Shown: positions 43,131 through 54,349 of the stretch, in pieces | How the letters are laid out: every line of letters starts with the position of its first letter | Position numbering within the stretch: position 1 is the stretch's first letter | Notes under the pieces: generated by a model | Seen by the model: the letters and a program-made list of their open reading frames with translations, nothing else | The model's database searches: none | Told to the model about the DNA's origin: nothing | Translations under genes and position numbers: made by a program | DNA from: Rhizobium deserti | Lineage (GTDB): Bacteria > Pseudomonadota > Alphaproteobacteria > Rhizobiales > Rhizobiaceae | NCBI RefSeq assembly: GCF_004358025.1 | Contig: NZ_SMTL01000001.1 | Coordinates: forward strand, 248,001-312,000 | DNA length: 64,000 nucleotides | Direction of reading: 5' to 3'

Positions 43131-43598
43131 ATGAGCAATGCCATCAAGCAGTCCGGCGCCTATCTCGAAATCGTCTCTTTCCATCTCGGCGATCAGGAAT
43201 TCTGCATCGACATCATGGCGATCCGCGAAATCCGCGGCTGGGCGCCCGTTACACCCATGCCTCATACGCCCCCTTACGTCCTCGGACTGATCAACCTGCG
43301 CGGCGCGGTGATACCGGTCATCGACATGGCCTGCCGTCTCGGCATGAAGATGACCGAGCCATCGGAGCGCTCCGCCATCATCGTTACCGATATAGCCGGA
43401 AAGCTCGTCGGCCTGCTCGTCGAGCAGGTTTCGGACATGATGACCATTCGTTCGGAAGACCTGCAGCCCGCCCCGGAAATCATTCCGGAAGAGCAGCGCG
43501 CCTTCTGCCGCGGCATCGTGGCACTGGAAAAGACCATGGTCTGCTTCCTCAATCTCGACACGGTCATCGCCGACGAGCTGGCGCGCGAAGCCGCTTGA
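43131..43598 (+). CDS. cheW: CheW chemotaxis coupling protein
   Basis: CheW links chemoreceptors to the CheA kinase. The 155-residue protein is a complete CheW domain: YLEIVSFHLGDQEFCIDIMA (about 9-28), IREIRGWAPVTPMPHTPPYV, LGLINLRGAVIPVIDMACRL (about 50-69), a KLVGLLVEQVSDM strand and a final MVCFLNLDTVI. It is an orphan here, with no other chemotaxis gene in the window; rhizobia and Agrobacterium are known to keep cheW copies outside the main che cluster. GGAAGAG precedes the ATG. A 17-base perfect hairpin follows the stop. Confidence 0.93.
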   Translation: MSNAIKQSGAYLEIVSFHLGDQEFCIDIMAIREIRGWAPVTPMPHTPPYVLGLINLRGAVIPVIDMACRLGMKMTEPSERSAIIVTDIAGKLVGLLVEQVSDMMTIRSEDLQPAPEIIPEEQRAFCRGIVALEKTMVCFLNLDTVIADELAREAA

Positions 43599-43618
43599 AC
43601 CATCCTGTTGATTGCTTC

Positions 43619-43656
43619 TTAATCTTCCACAACACGCCGGTGTTGTGGAAGATTAA
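43619..43656 (+). terminator. Perfect 17-base hairpin after cheW
   Basis: The left arm 43619-43635 (TTAATCTTCCACAACAC) and right arm 43640-43656 are exact reverse complements with a 4-base loop GCCG. It lies 21 bases past the cheW stop. There is no clean T-tract after it, so it is an unusually long but A/T-ended hairpin; termination or 3-prime protection of the mRNA is the likeliest role. Confidence 0.7.
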
Positions 43657-43784
43657 ACCTTTGTAATCATGTCTCACTTTTAATCCTGGCCGGAACGGGC
43701 CCAGGATTTCAGGCGTTTCCTGTCGTAAATTCCAACCGAACCGCTTCGACTCTTCGGCTGGTTGCAGAAGATAGGAGAATGATC

Positions 43785-44093
43785 ATGAAGAAGCTCTTTG
43801 CAGCAGCTGCCCTTATGTCCGCCATTGCCTTTGGCGGCGCCATTGCTCGTGACGCCGGCAGCTCCACCCGCTCTTACGACCATGTCGAGGTCGTTTACAT
43901 GAACGGCCACGCCGACATGGGCATGTTCGGCGAAAAGATCAGCCCCGACAACGCGACCAAGCAGCAGGCCCAGAAAGAGATCCGCAAGGATCCTAGCCTT
44001 CGGAAGGTTCTGCTTCGCCATGATGTCGAACTGAAGAATGTCATGGCGATCGACAAGGCGCGCACTCGCGAAACCACGATCTATGTACGCTGA
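43785..44093 (+). CDS. Small exported protein, 102 residues
   Basis: No named family recognised. The signal peptide MKKLFAAAALMSAIAFGGAI (cleaved near AIA-RDA) is followed by a soluble, charged mature part with YDHVEVVYMNGHADMGMFGE (about 31-50) and helical QQAQKEIRKDPSLRKVLLRH. AGGAGA lies 6 bases ahead of the ATG at 43785; a second ATG at 43779 is too close to it. The gene is followed by a GC hairpin (44105-44126), so it appears to be a single transcript. Probably periplasmic. Confidence 0.75.
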   Translation: MKKLFAAAALMSAIAFGGAIARDAGSSTRSYDHVEVVYMNGHADMGMFGEKISPDNATKQQAQKEIRKDPSLRKVLLRHDVELKNVMAIDKARTRETTIYVR

Positions 44094-44104
44094 TTGAGGC
44101 CGCG

Positions 44105-44126
44105 CCGGGCCTCCACAAAGGCCCGG
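44105..44126 (+). terminator. Hairpin after the small exported protein gene
   Basis: CCGGGCCT (44105-44112) pairs with AGGCCCGG (44119-44126) around a 6-base loop. No T-tract follows, so intrinsic termination is uncertain. Confidence 0.5.
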
Positions 44127-44190
44127 TACCTCCAGCCTTGCGCAATCATGTCGCGCTCTGGCGACATTGCCCGGCCTGCACATCAACCGC

Positions 44191-44688
44191 TCAAGGCTGC
44201 GGCTTGCCCTTCGTCCAGACGACGTTCTGATTGTAGAGCGGAATTGAGGAGATCGCCATCTTTGCCGAGCCGTCGCTTACCTGCCGGGTGTGGACCAGGT
44301 AGATCAGGGTATCGTTCTTGCGGTCGTAGATGCGGTTGACGACCAGCTGTTTGAAGATCAGCGACATGCCCTCGCGAAAGACCTCGTCGCCCTCCTTGGA
44401 CAGTTCAATATTACCGACCTCTATCGGGCCGGTCTGCCGGCAGGCGATGGAATTGTTCGAAGGATCCTCAAACCAGTTGCCGTTCTTCAGCCGGTCGATC
44501 ACCCCGCGCTCGAAATAGGTCACGTGGCAGGTGACGCCCTTCACTTCCGGATCCGCCAGGGCTTCGACGATGATGTCATTGCCGATCCAGTCGACCCCCA
44601 CCTCACCAACGACCTCGGACGAAGCGGGGCCTGCAAGTAAACCAAGAGACAGGGCAGCGGCGGTGGCAAGGCAGGTCAGGCGCTTCAT
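44191..44688 (-). CDS. creA: CreA-family periplasmic protein
   Basis: CreA is a conserved exported protein of unknown biochemical role. The 165-residue protein has a signal peptide (MKRLTCLATAAALSLGLLAG, cut near ASS-E) and the family core: VGVDWIGNDIIVEALADPEV (about 31-50), VTCHVTYFERGVIDRLKNGN (about 52-71), DPSNNSIACRQTGPIE with the second Cys, then SLIFKQLVVNRIYD. The two Cys may form a disulphide. It stands 83 bases after the exonuclease gene on the same strand and ends facing the small exported protein. Confidence 0.92.
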   Translation of the reverse strand: MKRLTCLATAAALSLGLLAGPASSEVVGEVGVDWIGNDIIVEALADPEVKGVTCHVTYFERGVIDRLKNGNWFEDPSNNSIACRQTGPIEVGNIELSKEGDEVFREGMSLIFKQLVVNRIYDRKNDTLIYLVHTRQVSDGSAKMAISSIPLYNQNVVWTKGKPQP

Positions 44689-44771
44689 GAGTTCAGGCTC
44701 CGTTCAACGATCCGTGATCAGAGATAAGACGCGCGTGCGCGGTTACAAGCACCTGAAGTAAACCGACTACT

Positions 44772-45356
44772 TCAGCCGCAAGTGCAGGGATGATAGCCGC
44801 CTGAATAGAGTCGGCCGACCTTCATGCCGATCATCGCCGGAATATCGCGAACGTGCTGCACGGACAACGAACCGGCGATGGCAATAGCCGCCCGGGCACA
44901 GACGGCTGCATCTTCGGCCGCATTGTGGTGAGCAAACCGAAGCCCCATATGCGCCGCCAGCACATTGAGCTTGTGGGAGCCAAGATGCGGCCAGACCTTC
45001 TGCGCCATCTTGACGCTGCAGAGATAGGAAAGCTCCGGATAACCGAGCCGGTAAAGATCGAGGCAGGAGCGCCAGACGCTGAAGTCGAAGGCGGCGTTAT
45101 GGGCGATCATCGTCGCGTCACGGAAGTCATCGGTGAACTCGTCCATCACTTCCGGAAATTCGCCCGCATCCTCCACCTGTTCGGGCCTGATCCCGTGAAT
45201 GGCGATGTTGAAGGAGGAAAAGCGCATGTCCTTGGGGCGGATCAGTCTTTCCTCGACGCGCACGACCTCGCCATCTTCGATCCAGGCGAGCCCGACCGAA
45301 CAGGCGCTGCCACGGCTCTCATTGGCGGTTTCGAAATCGATGGCGATGGTTTTCAC
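44772..45356 (-). CDS. DnaQ-like 3-prime to 5-prime exonuclease
   Basis: The 194-residue protein is a DEDDh exonuclease: IAIDFETANESRGSACSVGL (Exo I, Asp-Glu), TMIAHNAAFDFSVWR (Exo II Asp, about 82-96), and FAHHNAAEDAAVCARAAIAI with the His and final Asp (about 142-161). It resembles stand-alone homologues of the DNA polymerase III epsilon subunit, but lacks the C-terminal alpha-binding tail, so it is not the replicative dnaQ. The substrate is unknown. GTG or ATG variants near 45356 do not change the call. Confidence 0.88.
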   Translation of the reverse strand: MKTIAIDFETANESRGSACSVGLAWIEDGEVVRVEERLIRPKDMRFSSFNIAIHGIRPEQVEDAGEFPEVMDEFTDDFRDATMIAHNAAFDFSVWRSCLDLYRLGYPELSYLCSVKMAQKVWPHLGSHKLNVLAAHMGLRFAHHNAAEDAAVCARAAIAIAGSLSVQHVRDIPAMIGMKVGRLYSGGYHPCTCG

Positions 45357-45641
45357 ATGCTCTGTCCCGTGCTCATCCGGTGGTATCTACAGTCGGCGCT
45401 GTGATTCGGCAAAACCTGCATCAAAACCTGCAAGGGGTCATCCACTCTTGACGGATTGCTGCCTGTCTGAGAGCATCGCGGGATGATCCGTCTTTGCGCC
45501 CACCTTACCGTATCCATGACCACTCGCCCTGCAGGGCGCGTGGCGGGTTTGGCGCGCTAGCCGGTCATCCGTCCGCCAACCCTGCCGAAGATGGCGGGGC
45601 TCGGTTTCGCTCTGCCTCGGCAACAAGACCAGGAGAGCCAA

Positions 45642-46181
45642 ATGAATTCTGAGGATGAGATAAAGGAAAAGCCACCCCGAGCCGGAAAGCTGCAAGGCTT
45701 GATCATTCGCTCGGCCACACCCGCAGATGCCGACGGCTTGACGGCTCTCGTCAATCTGCCGGGCTGCCGCTACGGGACGCTGCGCCTTCCTTTCCAGACG
45801 TCCGCCGAAACCAGACAGCGCCTGGAGACTCTCGGCCCCGGCGGCAAGGAAATCCTTGCAGAATACGACGGCCAGATCATCGGCAGTCTTTTCCTGGGCC
45901 CCATGCTCGGACGCCGTCGGCACGTCGCCTCGCTCGGAATGGCGGTACACGATGACTATACCGGCAAAGGTGTCGGCTCGGCGCTGATGCGGGCTGCTCT
46001 GGACGTCGCGGACAACTGGCTCGGCCTGCGCCGCGTCGAGCTGACTGTCTTCGTCGACAACACGAGCGCCATCCGCCTTTATGAGAAGAATGGCTTCGTC
46101 ACGGAAGGCCATCTCAGACAGTTCGCCTTCCGCGACGGGAAATATGTTGACGCCTATACCATGGCTCGGCTCAAGGCGTGA
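45642..46181 (+). CDS. GNAT-family N-acetyltransferase
   Basis: GNAT enzymes transfer acetyl groups from acetyl-CoA to amines. The 179-residue protein begins with about 20 polar residues, then IIRSATPADADGLTALVNLP (strand 1 and helix 1), and GMAVHDDYTGKGVGSALMRA (about 108-127) with the Q/R-x-x-G-x-G/A type pyrophosphate loop seen here as YTGKGVG. It ends with LTVFVDNTSAIRLYEKNGFV. It resembles ribosomal-protein or small-molecule acetyltransferases; the substrate is unknown. AGGAGAG precedes the ATG at 45642. Convergent with ligA, 4 bases apart. Confidence 0.88.
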   Translation: MNSEDEIKEKPPRAGKLQGLIIRSATPADADGLTALVNLPGCRYGTLRLPFQTSAETRQRLETLGPGGKEILAEYDGQIIGSLFLGPMLGRRRHVASLGMAVHDDYTGKGVGSALMRAALDVADNWLGLRRVELTVFVDNTSAIRLYEKNGFVTEGHLRQFAFRDGKYVDAYTMARLKA

Positions 46182-46185
46182 CCCT

Positions 46186-48411
<2,226 letters not shown>

Positions 48412-50085
48412 TCAGCCGTTGCCGGCCAGCAGCCGCTTAGCAGCCGCCCTCGCCTCGTCGGTCACGGACGCGCCAGCCAGCATGCGAGCAATCTCTTCAG
48501 TACGGTGCTCCGGCTCCATCGTCGCCACGCGTGTGGCGATCTTGTCGGACCCCTCGCCGGCGGGCCCCTTGGAAATCAACAGATGCGTCGCCGCTCGTGC
48601 CGCCACCTGTGGCGCATGGGTCACCGACAGGACCTGTACCTTGGCCGATAGCCGCTTCAGCCGCTGGCCGATCGCATCGGCGACCGCACCGCCGACCCCG
48701 GTATCGATTTCGTCAAAGACCAGCGTCGGGGCGGAGCCGCGATCGGCGAGCGCCACCTTGAGCGCCAGCAGAAAACGTGACAGTTCACCGCCGGAGGCCA
48801 CCTTCATGATCGGACCGGGCCGAGTGCCGGGATTGGTCTGGACGTGGAACTCGACCGTATCGATACCATCCGCTGTCGCCTGTTCCCCATCGCTTGCCAC
48901 ATCTACCATGAAACGCGCGCGTTCCAGCTTAAGGGCCGGCAGTTCGGCCATGACAGCATCGGCAAGAGCGTCTGCACCATTACGGCGCTTCTCCGACAAA
49001 GCAACGGCCGCGCGATCATAGTCCGCTTTGGCCGCAACGGTCAGCTTCTCGAGTTCACCGAGCTTCTCCTCGCCGGCATCGAGATCGGCGAGATCCGCCA
49101 CCATTTTTTCCGCCAGCGCCGGCAGATCGGCAACCGGCACTGAATATTTGCGGCCAGCAGCGCGAAGCGCGAAGAGGCGCTCCTCGACCCGCTCCAGTTC
49201 GCGAGGATCGAACTCGGTACGGCGGAGTGCCGCCTCGACTTCCATCTGCGCGTTCGAAAGATGATTGAGCGCCTGGTCGAGCAGTTCCACCGTTTCCTCA
49301 AGAAGGCCGGGCGCCTCATGGCTCTTGCGTTCCAGCCGCCGCACCATGGAAGCGATCAGCGGCACCGGAGACCCGTTGCCATTAAGGAATTCCGAGGCTT
49401 CGGAAATGTCGCCGGCAATGCGCTCCGACTTCTGCATGCGCGAGCGGTGCTCGGCAAGTTCATCCTCTTCGCCGTCGCGCGGAGAAAGGGCTTCCAACTC
49501 ATCGACAGAGGCGCGGATATAATCGGCCTCGCGCGCCGCCGCCTCGACCTTGGCGCGATGCACCTTAAAGGCGCGCTCGGAATCACGCCATGAGCGGTAA
49601 ATCCCGGCAAGCTGCTGCGCTTCCTCGCTGATACCGGTGAAGGCGTCCAGCAGAGTGCGATGGGCATCGGTGTCAATCAGCGCCCGGTCATCATGCTGAC
49701 CGTGGATCTCCACCAGCGTCTGACCCGTCTGGCGCATCAGCTGGACGCTGACTGGCTGATCGTTGATGGAGGCGCGCGTGCGGCCGTCTGCCGATTGAAC
49801 ACGGCGGAAAATCAAGTCGCCTTCGTCGTCTATGCCGTTTTCGCGCAGTAGTTTGCGGGCAGTATGCGTTGAGGGCACATCGAAGACGGCCGTCACCTGG
49901 CCCTTGTCCTCGCCGTGCCGCACAAGGCCACCGTCACCGCGACCGCCGAGCGCCAGCGAAAGACTGTCGAGCAGGATGGATTTCCCGGCACCCGTCTCGC
50001 CGGTCAGAACAGACAAGCCGGACTCGAAGTTAAGATCCAGCCGCTCGATCAAGACGATATCGCGGATCGACAACTGGATCAGCAT
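48412..50085 (-). CDS. recN: DNA repair protein RecN (SMC-like ATPase)
   Basis: RecN aids double-strand-break repair. The 557-residue protein has Walker A (VLTGETGAGKSILLDSLSLA, about 27-46), a long coiled coil, the ABC signature SGGELSRFLLALKVAL (about 445) and Walker B TLVFDEIDTGVGG (about 468). It starts MLIQLSIRDIVLIERLDLNF; GAGGTA lies 4 bases before ATG 50083-50085. It follows bamD by 20 bases and precedes ligA by 66, the usual rhizobial order. Confidence 0.96.
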   Translation of the reverse strand: MLIQLSIRDIVLIERLDLNFESGLSVLTGETGAGKSILLDSLSLALGGRGDGGLVRHGEDKGQVTAVFDVPSTHTARKLLRENGIDDEGDLIFRRVQSADGRTRASINDQPVSVQLMRQTGQTLVEIHGQHDDRALIDTDAHRTLLDAFTGISEEAQQLAGIYRSWRDSERAFKVHRAKVEAAAREADYIRASVDELEALSPRDGEEDELAEHRSRMQKSERIAGDISEASEFLNGNGSPVPLIASMVRRLERKSHEAPGLLEETVELLDQALNHLSNAQMEVEAALRRTEFDPRELERVEERLFALRAAGRKYSVPVADLPALAEKMVADLADLDAGEEKLGELEKLTVAAKADYDRAAVALSEKRRNGADALADAVMAELPALKLERARFMVDVASDGEQATADGIDTVEFHVQTNPGTRPGPIMKVASGGELSRFLLALKVALADRGSAPTLVFDEIDTGVGGAVADAIGQRLKRLSAKVQVLSVTHAPQVAARAATHLLISKGPAGEGSDKIATRVATMEPEHRTEEIARMLAGASVTDEARAAAKRLLAGNG

Positions 50086-50105
50086 GTTACCTCGAACGCC
50101 GGTCC

Positions 50106-50972
50106 TTAGGCCCCGGCAAGCTTTGCCGCGGCGCGGGAAATCCACGAGCCCTTGTTCTCGCGCGGCTCAACGCCGCCGCGCTGCAGCAGCTTGTAAGAGT
50201 CGGAATACCATTGGCTGTCGGGGTAGTTCCGGCCGAGGACGGCCGCAGCCGTCTGGGCTTCTTCCACAATGCCCATGGCGTAATAGGTTTCGGTCAGTCG
50301 CGCCAGCGCCTCTTCAACCTGGTTGGTGGTCGAGAACTGTTCAACAACATTGCGGAAGCGCTGGATGGCGGCCAGATATTCCTTGCGCTCGAGGTAATAG
50401 CGGCCGATCTGCATTTCCTTGCCGGCGAGCTGGTCGCGGGCGAACCGGATCTTGGCCTGCGCATCCTCGACATATTCCGAGTCGGGATAGTCCTTGACGA
50501 CCTTGCTCATCGCTTCGATCGTCCGGTTGGCCGGCCGCTGGTCCTGCGTCACGTCGGCGATCTGCCGGGAATAGCAGAGCCCGACGAGATACTGGACATA
50601 GGCCGAATCGTCGGACCGCGGATACTGGCTCAGGTAACGATTGCCCGTGGTGATGGCTTCGTCGTTCTTGCCCTGGCGATATTTGGTGAACGTGCTCATC
50701 ACGAGGGCCTTGCGGCTCCATTCGGTGAACGGGTTCTGGCGGTCGATAGCGTCGAACTTGCGGCTTGCTTCGTTCAGATTGCCGGCCTTGATATTCGCCA
50801 GGCCCTGATTGTAGAGCGCCTCCGAGGATTCGCTTTCCACACCCAGCTTGGTGATATCAATGTCCGGGTCCGACTGGCACGCCGTCATGCCCAGACCGGC
50901 GCCTGCCAGTATAGACGAGACGAGCGCGATCCTTGCCGCCTTACGCATTACATTGGACCATAGATAAGTCAT
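50106..50972 (-). CDS. bamD: Outer membrane assembly lipoprotein BamD
   Basis: BamD (ComL) is the essential lipoprotein of the BAM complex that folds outer membrane barrels. The protein of 288 residues has a signal peptide with lipobox-like GLGMTAC (Cys about residue 32), then tetratricopeptide-type repeats: [39 protein letters not shown] and [20 protein letters not shown]. Length and repeats are standard. Two starts are possible: ATG at 50972 (GGGAAC upstream, given) or 50948, which gives the classical short signal peptide [18 protein letters not shown]. Confidence 0.94.
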   Translation of the reverse strand: MTYLWSNVMRKAARIALVSSILAGAGLGMTACQSDPDIDITKLGVESESSEALYNQGLANIKAGNLNEASRKFDAIDRQNPFTEWSRKALVMSTFTKYRQGKNDEAITTGNRYLSQYPRSDDSAYVQYLVGLCYSRQIADVTQDQRPANRTIEAMSKVVKDYPDSEYVEDAQAKIRFARDQLAGKEMQIGRYYLERKEYLAAIQRFRNVVEQFSTTNQVEEALARLTETYYAMGIVEEAQTAAAVLGRNYPDSQWYSDSYKLLQRGGVEPRENKGSWISRAAAKLAGA

Positions 50973-51109
50973 TCAACAGTTCCCGATCGTCCCGCGTAAT
51001 CTCGCCCGCGCAAGCAGGCCGTTCTAGCCATAAAAGCAAAGGCAGAGCAACGCAATGATGGCGCATTAATGCATTTTTGTGGCGCGGCACGCCGCTGACA
51101 CGACAGGAT

Positions 51110-51142
51110 GAAAAAGAAAAGGCCGCTTCCGGGGAAGCGGCC
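51110..51142 (-). terminator. Terminator after lpxC
   Basis: GGCCGCTTCC (51121-51130) pairs with GGAAGCGGCC (51133-51142) in a very tight stem; on minus it is followed by TTTTC and further T-rich sequence (51110-51120). It is 22 bases past the lpxC stop and separates it from bamD. Confidence 0.85.
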
Positions 51143-51164
51143 AGGTGGACCGGAGTTAAAAATC

Positions 51165-52121
51165 TCATGCGGACCAAGGTGCTCGCTCCGTCATGCTGAC
51201 GGGCACGAACTCGCCTGCCCGGACGCGCGACGCCCTGGAAGACGGCGCCTCGACCAGTTCATAGGCGGTCGGATCGTTGAGGAGCGCCTTAAGCGCATTG
51301 GCGTTCATCTTGTGGCCGCCGCGATAGGAACGGTAGCATCCGATGAATTGTGCACCAGCCAAAGCCAGATCGCCAACCGCATCGAGCGTCTTGTGGCGCA
51401 CGAACTCATCTGTGAAGCGAAGCCCTTCCACATTGACGACCGCATCATCGTCGGAAATCACAACGGAATTCTCGAGCGAGGATCCGAGCGCATATCCGGC
51501 GGCCCACAGACGCTCGACATCGCGCATGAAGCCGAAAGTACGGGCGCGCGAAAGTTCGCTTTTGAACGTCTCTGCAGTCAGATCGCCCTTCCAGCTCTGG
51601 CGGCCGATCAGCGGCGAGGAAAAGTCGATCTCGACTTCGAAACGGGTGCCGTCATAGGGACGGAATTCAGACCAGGACGCGCCATTGTCGATCCGCACCG
51701 GCTTGATCACACGGATATAGCGGCGCTTGATACCCAGATTAACGATGCCAACCTGCTCGATTGCCTCGATGAACGGATAGGAGCTGCCGTCCATGATCGG
51801 CATTTCGCCGCCATCGACTTCGACCATGATATTATCGATGCCGAGCGCGTAAAGCGCCGCCATGACGTGCTCGATCGTGGCGATCGAACGGGTCGCCGAT
51901 GTGCCGAGAACCGTGCAGAGATCCGTATTACCGACTTGCGAGGAAATGGCCTTGTATTCGACGCTGGATCCGTCTGCAAAGCTCCGGGTGAAAACGATTC
52001 CCGTTCCCGCTTCCGCCGGCTGGAAGGTGATGCCGACAGGAGCGCCGGAATGAACGCCTATGCCCCGCAAGGTAACGGGAGCAGCAATTGTGGTCTGGAA
52101 ACCGAGCAATCCGACAGTCAT
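51165..52121 (-). CDS. lpxC: UDP-3-O-acyl-GlcNAc deacetylase LpxC
   Basis: LpxC is the zinc amidase that commits UDP-acyl-GlcNAc to lipid A synthesis. The 318-residue protein has the zinc ligands in EHVMAALYALGIDN (first His, about 80), HKTLDAVGDLALAG (His and Asp, about 240) and the catalytic RGGHKMNANAL (about 266). The start MTVGLLGFQTTIAAPVTLRG at 52119-52121, with AAAGG upstream, fits the family; a longer frame to 52193 does not. It follows ftsZ with a 350-base gap, so has its own promoter or reads through from the cell-division genes. Confidence 0.96.
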   Translation of the reverse strand: MTVGLLGFQTTIAAPVTLRGIGVHSGAPVGITFQPAEAGTGIVFTRSFADGSSVEYKAISSQVGNTDLCTVLGTSATRSIATIEHVMAALYALGIDNIMVEVDGGEMPIMDGSSYPFIEAIEQVGIVNLGIKRRYIRVIKPVRIDNGASWSEFRPYDGTRFEVEIDFSSPLIGRQSWKGDLTAETFKSELSRARTFGFMRDVERLWAAGYALGSSLENSVVISDDDAVVNVEGLRFTDEFVRHKTLDAVGDLALAGAQFIGCYRSYRGGHKMNANALKALLNDPTAYELVEAPSSRASRVRAGEFVPVSMTERAPWSA

Positions 52122-52422
52122 TCCTAATGCCTTTTCTTCGCCGGACGCCTTACAAGAGAGGATCCGATAATCTATTGAATGTCCCGCCGCCACTGCTTGA
52201 ATCGGCTAGCGACATTCATCATCATCTACATACGCAGCGACCTGAGACATTCCAAATCACTGTTCGTTTCGAATTGTTACGCCTCTTGGGATAAAGAAAC
52301 TGCTTGCGCATTCCAGTTTTCACCCAGCCTGTAGAGAGCGCCCTAAACCATTGAAGACAATGGTAATTTTTCAAATCAGTCTTTGCAGCATTGCTGCGCC
52401 GTTTCCCGTTCTAAACGAACGA
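52122..52422. other. Intergenic region between ftsZ and lpxC
   Basis: About 300 bases without a gene. It contains ACCATTG/CAATGGT (52347-52353 and 52358-52364), a 7-base stem with a 4-base loop and T/A-rich flanks. It should hold the lpxC promoter; I recognise no specific operator. Confidence 0.45.
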
Positions 52423-52446
52423 GGCCCGGATATGGAGATCCGGGCC
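52423..52446 (-). terminator. Hairpin after ftsZ
   Basis: GGCCCGGAT (52423-52431) pairs with ATCCGGGCC (52438-52446) around a 6-base loop, 28 bases past the ftsZ stop. Downstream on minus only a weak T-rich stretch follows, so termination may be partial. Confidence 0.65.
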
Positions 52447-52474
52447 ACATTCACAATTAGTGACGGTCTGTAAC

Positions 52475-54262
52475 TCAGTTGGACTGGCGGCGCAGGAAGG
52501 CCGGGATTTCCAGCTGATCGTCCTCGTGATGAGCGGTCTGAGGTACGGCACGCCCGTGATCATCGAGGTTGCCACGACGCGGCGCGTACATGCTGGCTTC
52601 GGCCGAAAGTGGACGGCGCTGCGCCGGAGCGGGGGCCGCGGCTTCCGGCTGAGCAATGTCGTCTTCGTCGCGGCGACCAAGCGAGTTGGTGATCCGCTTC
52701 AGAAGTCCCATTGGGCCACGTTCTTCCTGCACATGCTGTACAGGCTGGCTGCGGTGATCCATTTCAGCCTTCACGACCGGCGGAAAATCCTCCACCTTCG
52801 GCATGCGGACCGGTTCCATGACTGGCGAAACCGACGGAGCAGCCGCCTCACGATAGATCGGCTGGGCCATCCGTGGTGCCGGCTGGCTCATGACCGGAGC
52901 TGGCTGGGCCTGCTGCATGTGGTGTGCAGGAGCAGGCTGCGGTGCCGGAGCCGGACGTGCGGCCTGCGGCTCAACCGGAGCGGAGGCAGCAAACAGACGG
53001 CTCTGCGGACGGAAGGTTTCTTCCGGCTGCGGCATGACCGGCTGCGGTGCCGCGACCGAATGCTGCGGCTCGGCAATCGCCAATTCGCGTTCCATTTCGG
53101 CTTCCGCCTGACGGATGGTTTCGGCGATCGGATCCACCGCGCGGGGTGCCTGCATGACTGGTGCCTGCATGACGGGTGCCTGCATCATTGGGGCAGGCTG
53201 AACTGCGGCCGGAGCCGAAGCAACGGCCGCGGAAGAACGGATAATCGGCTTCTGGGCAGCCCGCATTTCGGCGGCGCGCAGATCGACATCTGCGGCGACG
53301 CGGTCGATGCCGGTTGCGACCACGGAAACGCGGATAATGCCTTCAAGCGATTCGTCGAAGGTAGCGCCAAGAATGATGTTGGCTTCCGGATCGACTTCCT
53401 CGCGGATGCGGGTTGCCGCTTCGTCGACTTCGAACAGCGTCAGGTCGCGACCGCCGGTGATGGAGATCAGCAGGCCCTGTGCGCCCTTCATGGAAGTTTC
53501 GTCGAGCAGCGGGTTGGCGATCGCGGCTTCGGCTGCCTGCATGGCGCGACCTGCGCCGGAGGCTTCGCCAGTGCCCATCATGGCGCGCCCCATCTCGCGC
53601 ATCACCGAGCGAACGTCGGCGAAGTCGAGGTTGATCAGACCTTCCTTGACCATCAGGTCGGTAATGCAGGCAACACCCGAATAAAGAACCTGGTCGGCCA
53701 TGGCGAAGGCGTCCGCGAACGTCGTCTTGTCATTGGCAATGCGGAAGAGGTTCTGGTTCGGGATGACGATCAGCGTATCGACCGACTTCTGCAGTTCCGC
53801 AATGCCCATTTCGGCAAGGCGCATGCGGCGCTGACCCTCGAAGTGGAACGGCTTGGTAACGACGCCAACCGTCAGGATGCCCTTGGAGCGGGCAGCCTGG
53901 GCGACAACCGGAGCAGCGCCGGTGCCCGTACCGCCACCCATGCCGGCGGTGACGAAGCACATATGCGTGCCCTGCAGATGGTCGATGATTTCATCGAGGC
54001 ACTCTTCAGCGGCTGCACGACCGACTTCCGGCTGCGAGCCGGCGCCGAGACCTTCTGTGACCTGCACGCCCATCTGGATGATACGCTCGGCCTTGGTCAT
54101 GGTCAGCGCCTGGGCATCGGTATTGGCGACAACGAAATCGACGCCTTCCAGCCCAGCCGTGATCATGTTGTTGACAGCGTTGCCACCGCCGCCGCCGACG
54201 CCAAACACGGTAATCCGAGGCTTCAGCTCGGTAATATCAGGCTTTTGCAGCTTGATGGTCAT
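52475..54262 (-). CDS. ftsZ: Cell division GTPase FtsZ with long C-terminal linker
   Basis: FtsZ polymerises into the division ring. The 595-residue protein has the GTPase domain with [20 protein letters not shown] (about 17-36) and the tubulin signature [17 protein letters not shown] (about 107-123), T7-loop [11 protein letters not shown] (about 209), a linker of about 240 residues (330-570) rich in Pro, Ala and Gln, and the conserved terminal peptide [13 protein letters not shown] that binds FtsA and other partners. The linker makes it longer than E. coli FtsZ (383), as in other rhizobia. AAGGAACA precedes the ATG. Downstream of ftsA by 87 bases. Confidence 0.98.
   Translation of the reverse strand: MTIKLQKPDITELKPRITVFGVGGGGGNAVNNMITAGLEGVDFVVANTDAQALTMTKAERIIQMGVQVTEGLGAGSQPEVGRAAAEECLDEIIDHLQGTHMCFVTAGMGGGTGTGAAPVVAQAARSKGILTVGVVTKPFHFEGQRRMRLAEMGIAELQKSVDTLIVIPNQNLFRIANDKTTFADAFAMADQVLYSGVACITDLMVKEGLINLDFADVRSVMREMGRAMMGTGEASGAGRAMQAAEAAIANPLLDETSMKGAQGLLISITGGRDLTLFEVDEAATRIREEVDPEANIILGATFDESLEGIIRVSVVATGIDRVAADVDLRAAEMRAAQKPIIRSSAAVASAPAAVQPAPMMQAPVMQAPVMQAPRAVDPIAETIRQAEAEMERELAIAEPQHSVAAPQPVMPQPEETFRPQSRLFAASAPVEPQAARPAPAPQPAPAHHMQQAQPAPVMSQPAPRMAQPIYREAAAPSVSPVMEPVRMPKVEDFPPVVKAEMDHRSQPVQHVQEERGPMGLLKRITNSLGRRDEDDIAQPEAAAPAPAQRRPLSAEASMYAPRRGNLDDHGRAVPQTAHHEDDQLEIPAFLRRQSN
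53142..53186 (-). repeat. Tandem MQAPV codons inside the ftsZ linker
   Basis: Within ftsZ the minus strand encodes [20 protein letters not shown]: about three successive copies of a 15-base unit. They lie in the variable linker, so copy number could vary by slippage without affecting the GTPase domain. Confidence 0.7.
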
Positions 54263-54349
54263 TGTACCTGTTCCTTCTTTCTATGGCCGCATTGCCGAGC
54301 TGGCCAATCCATTTCAACTCTTCGATCCGAAGCGCTTGTGGCCGCCCGA

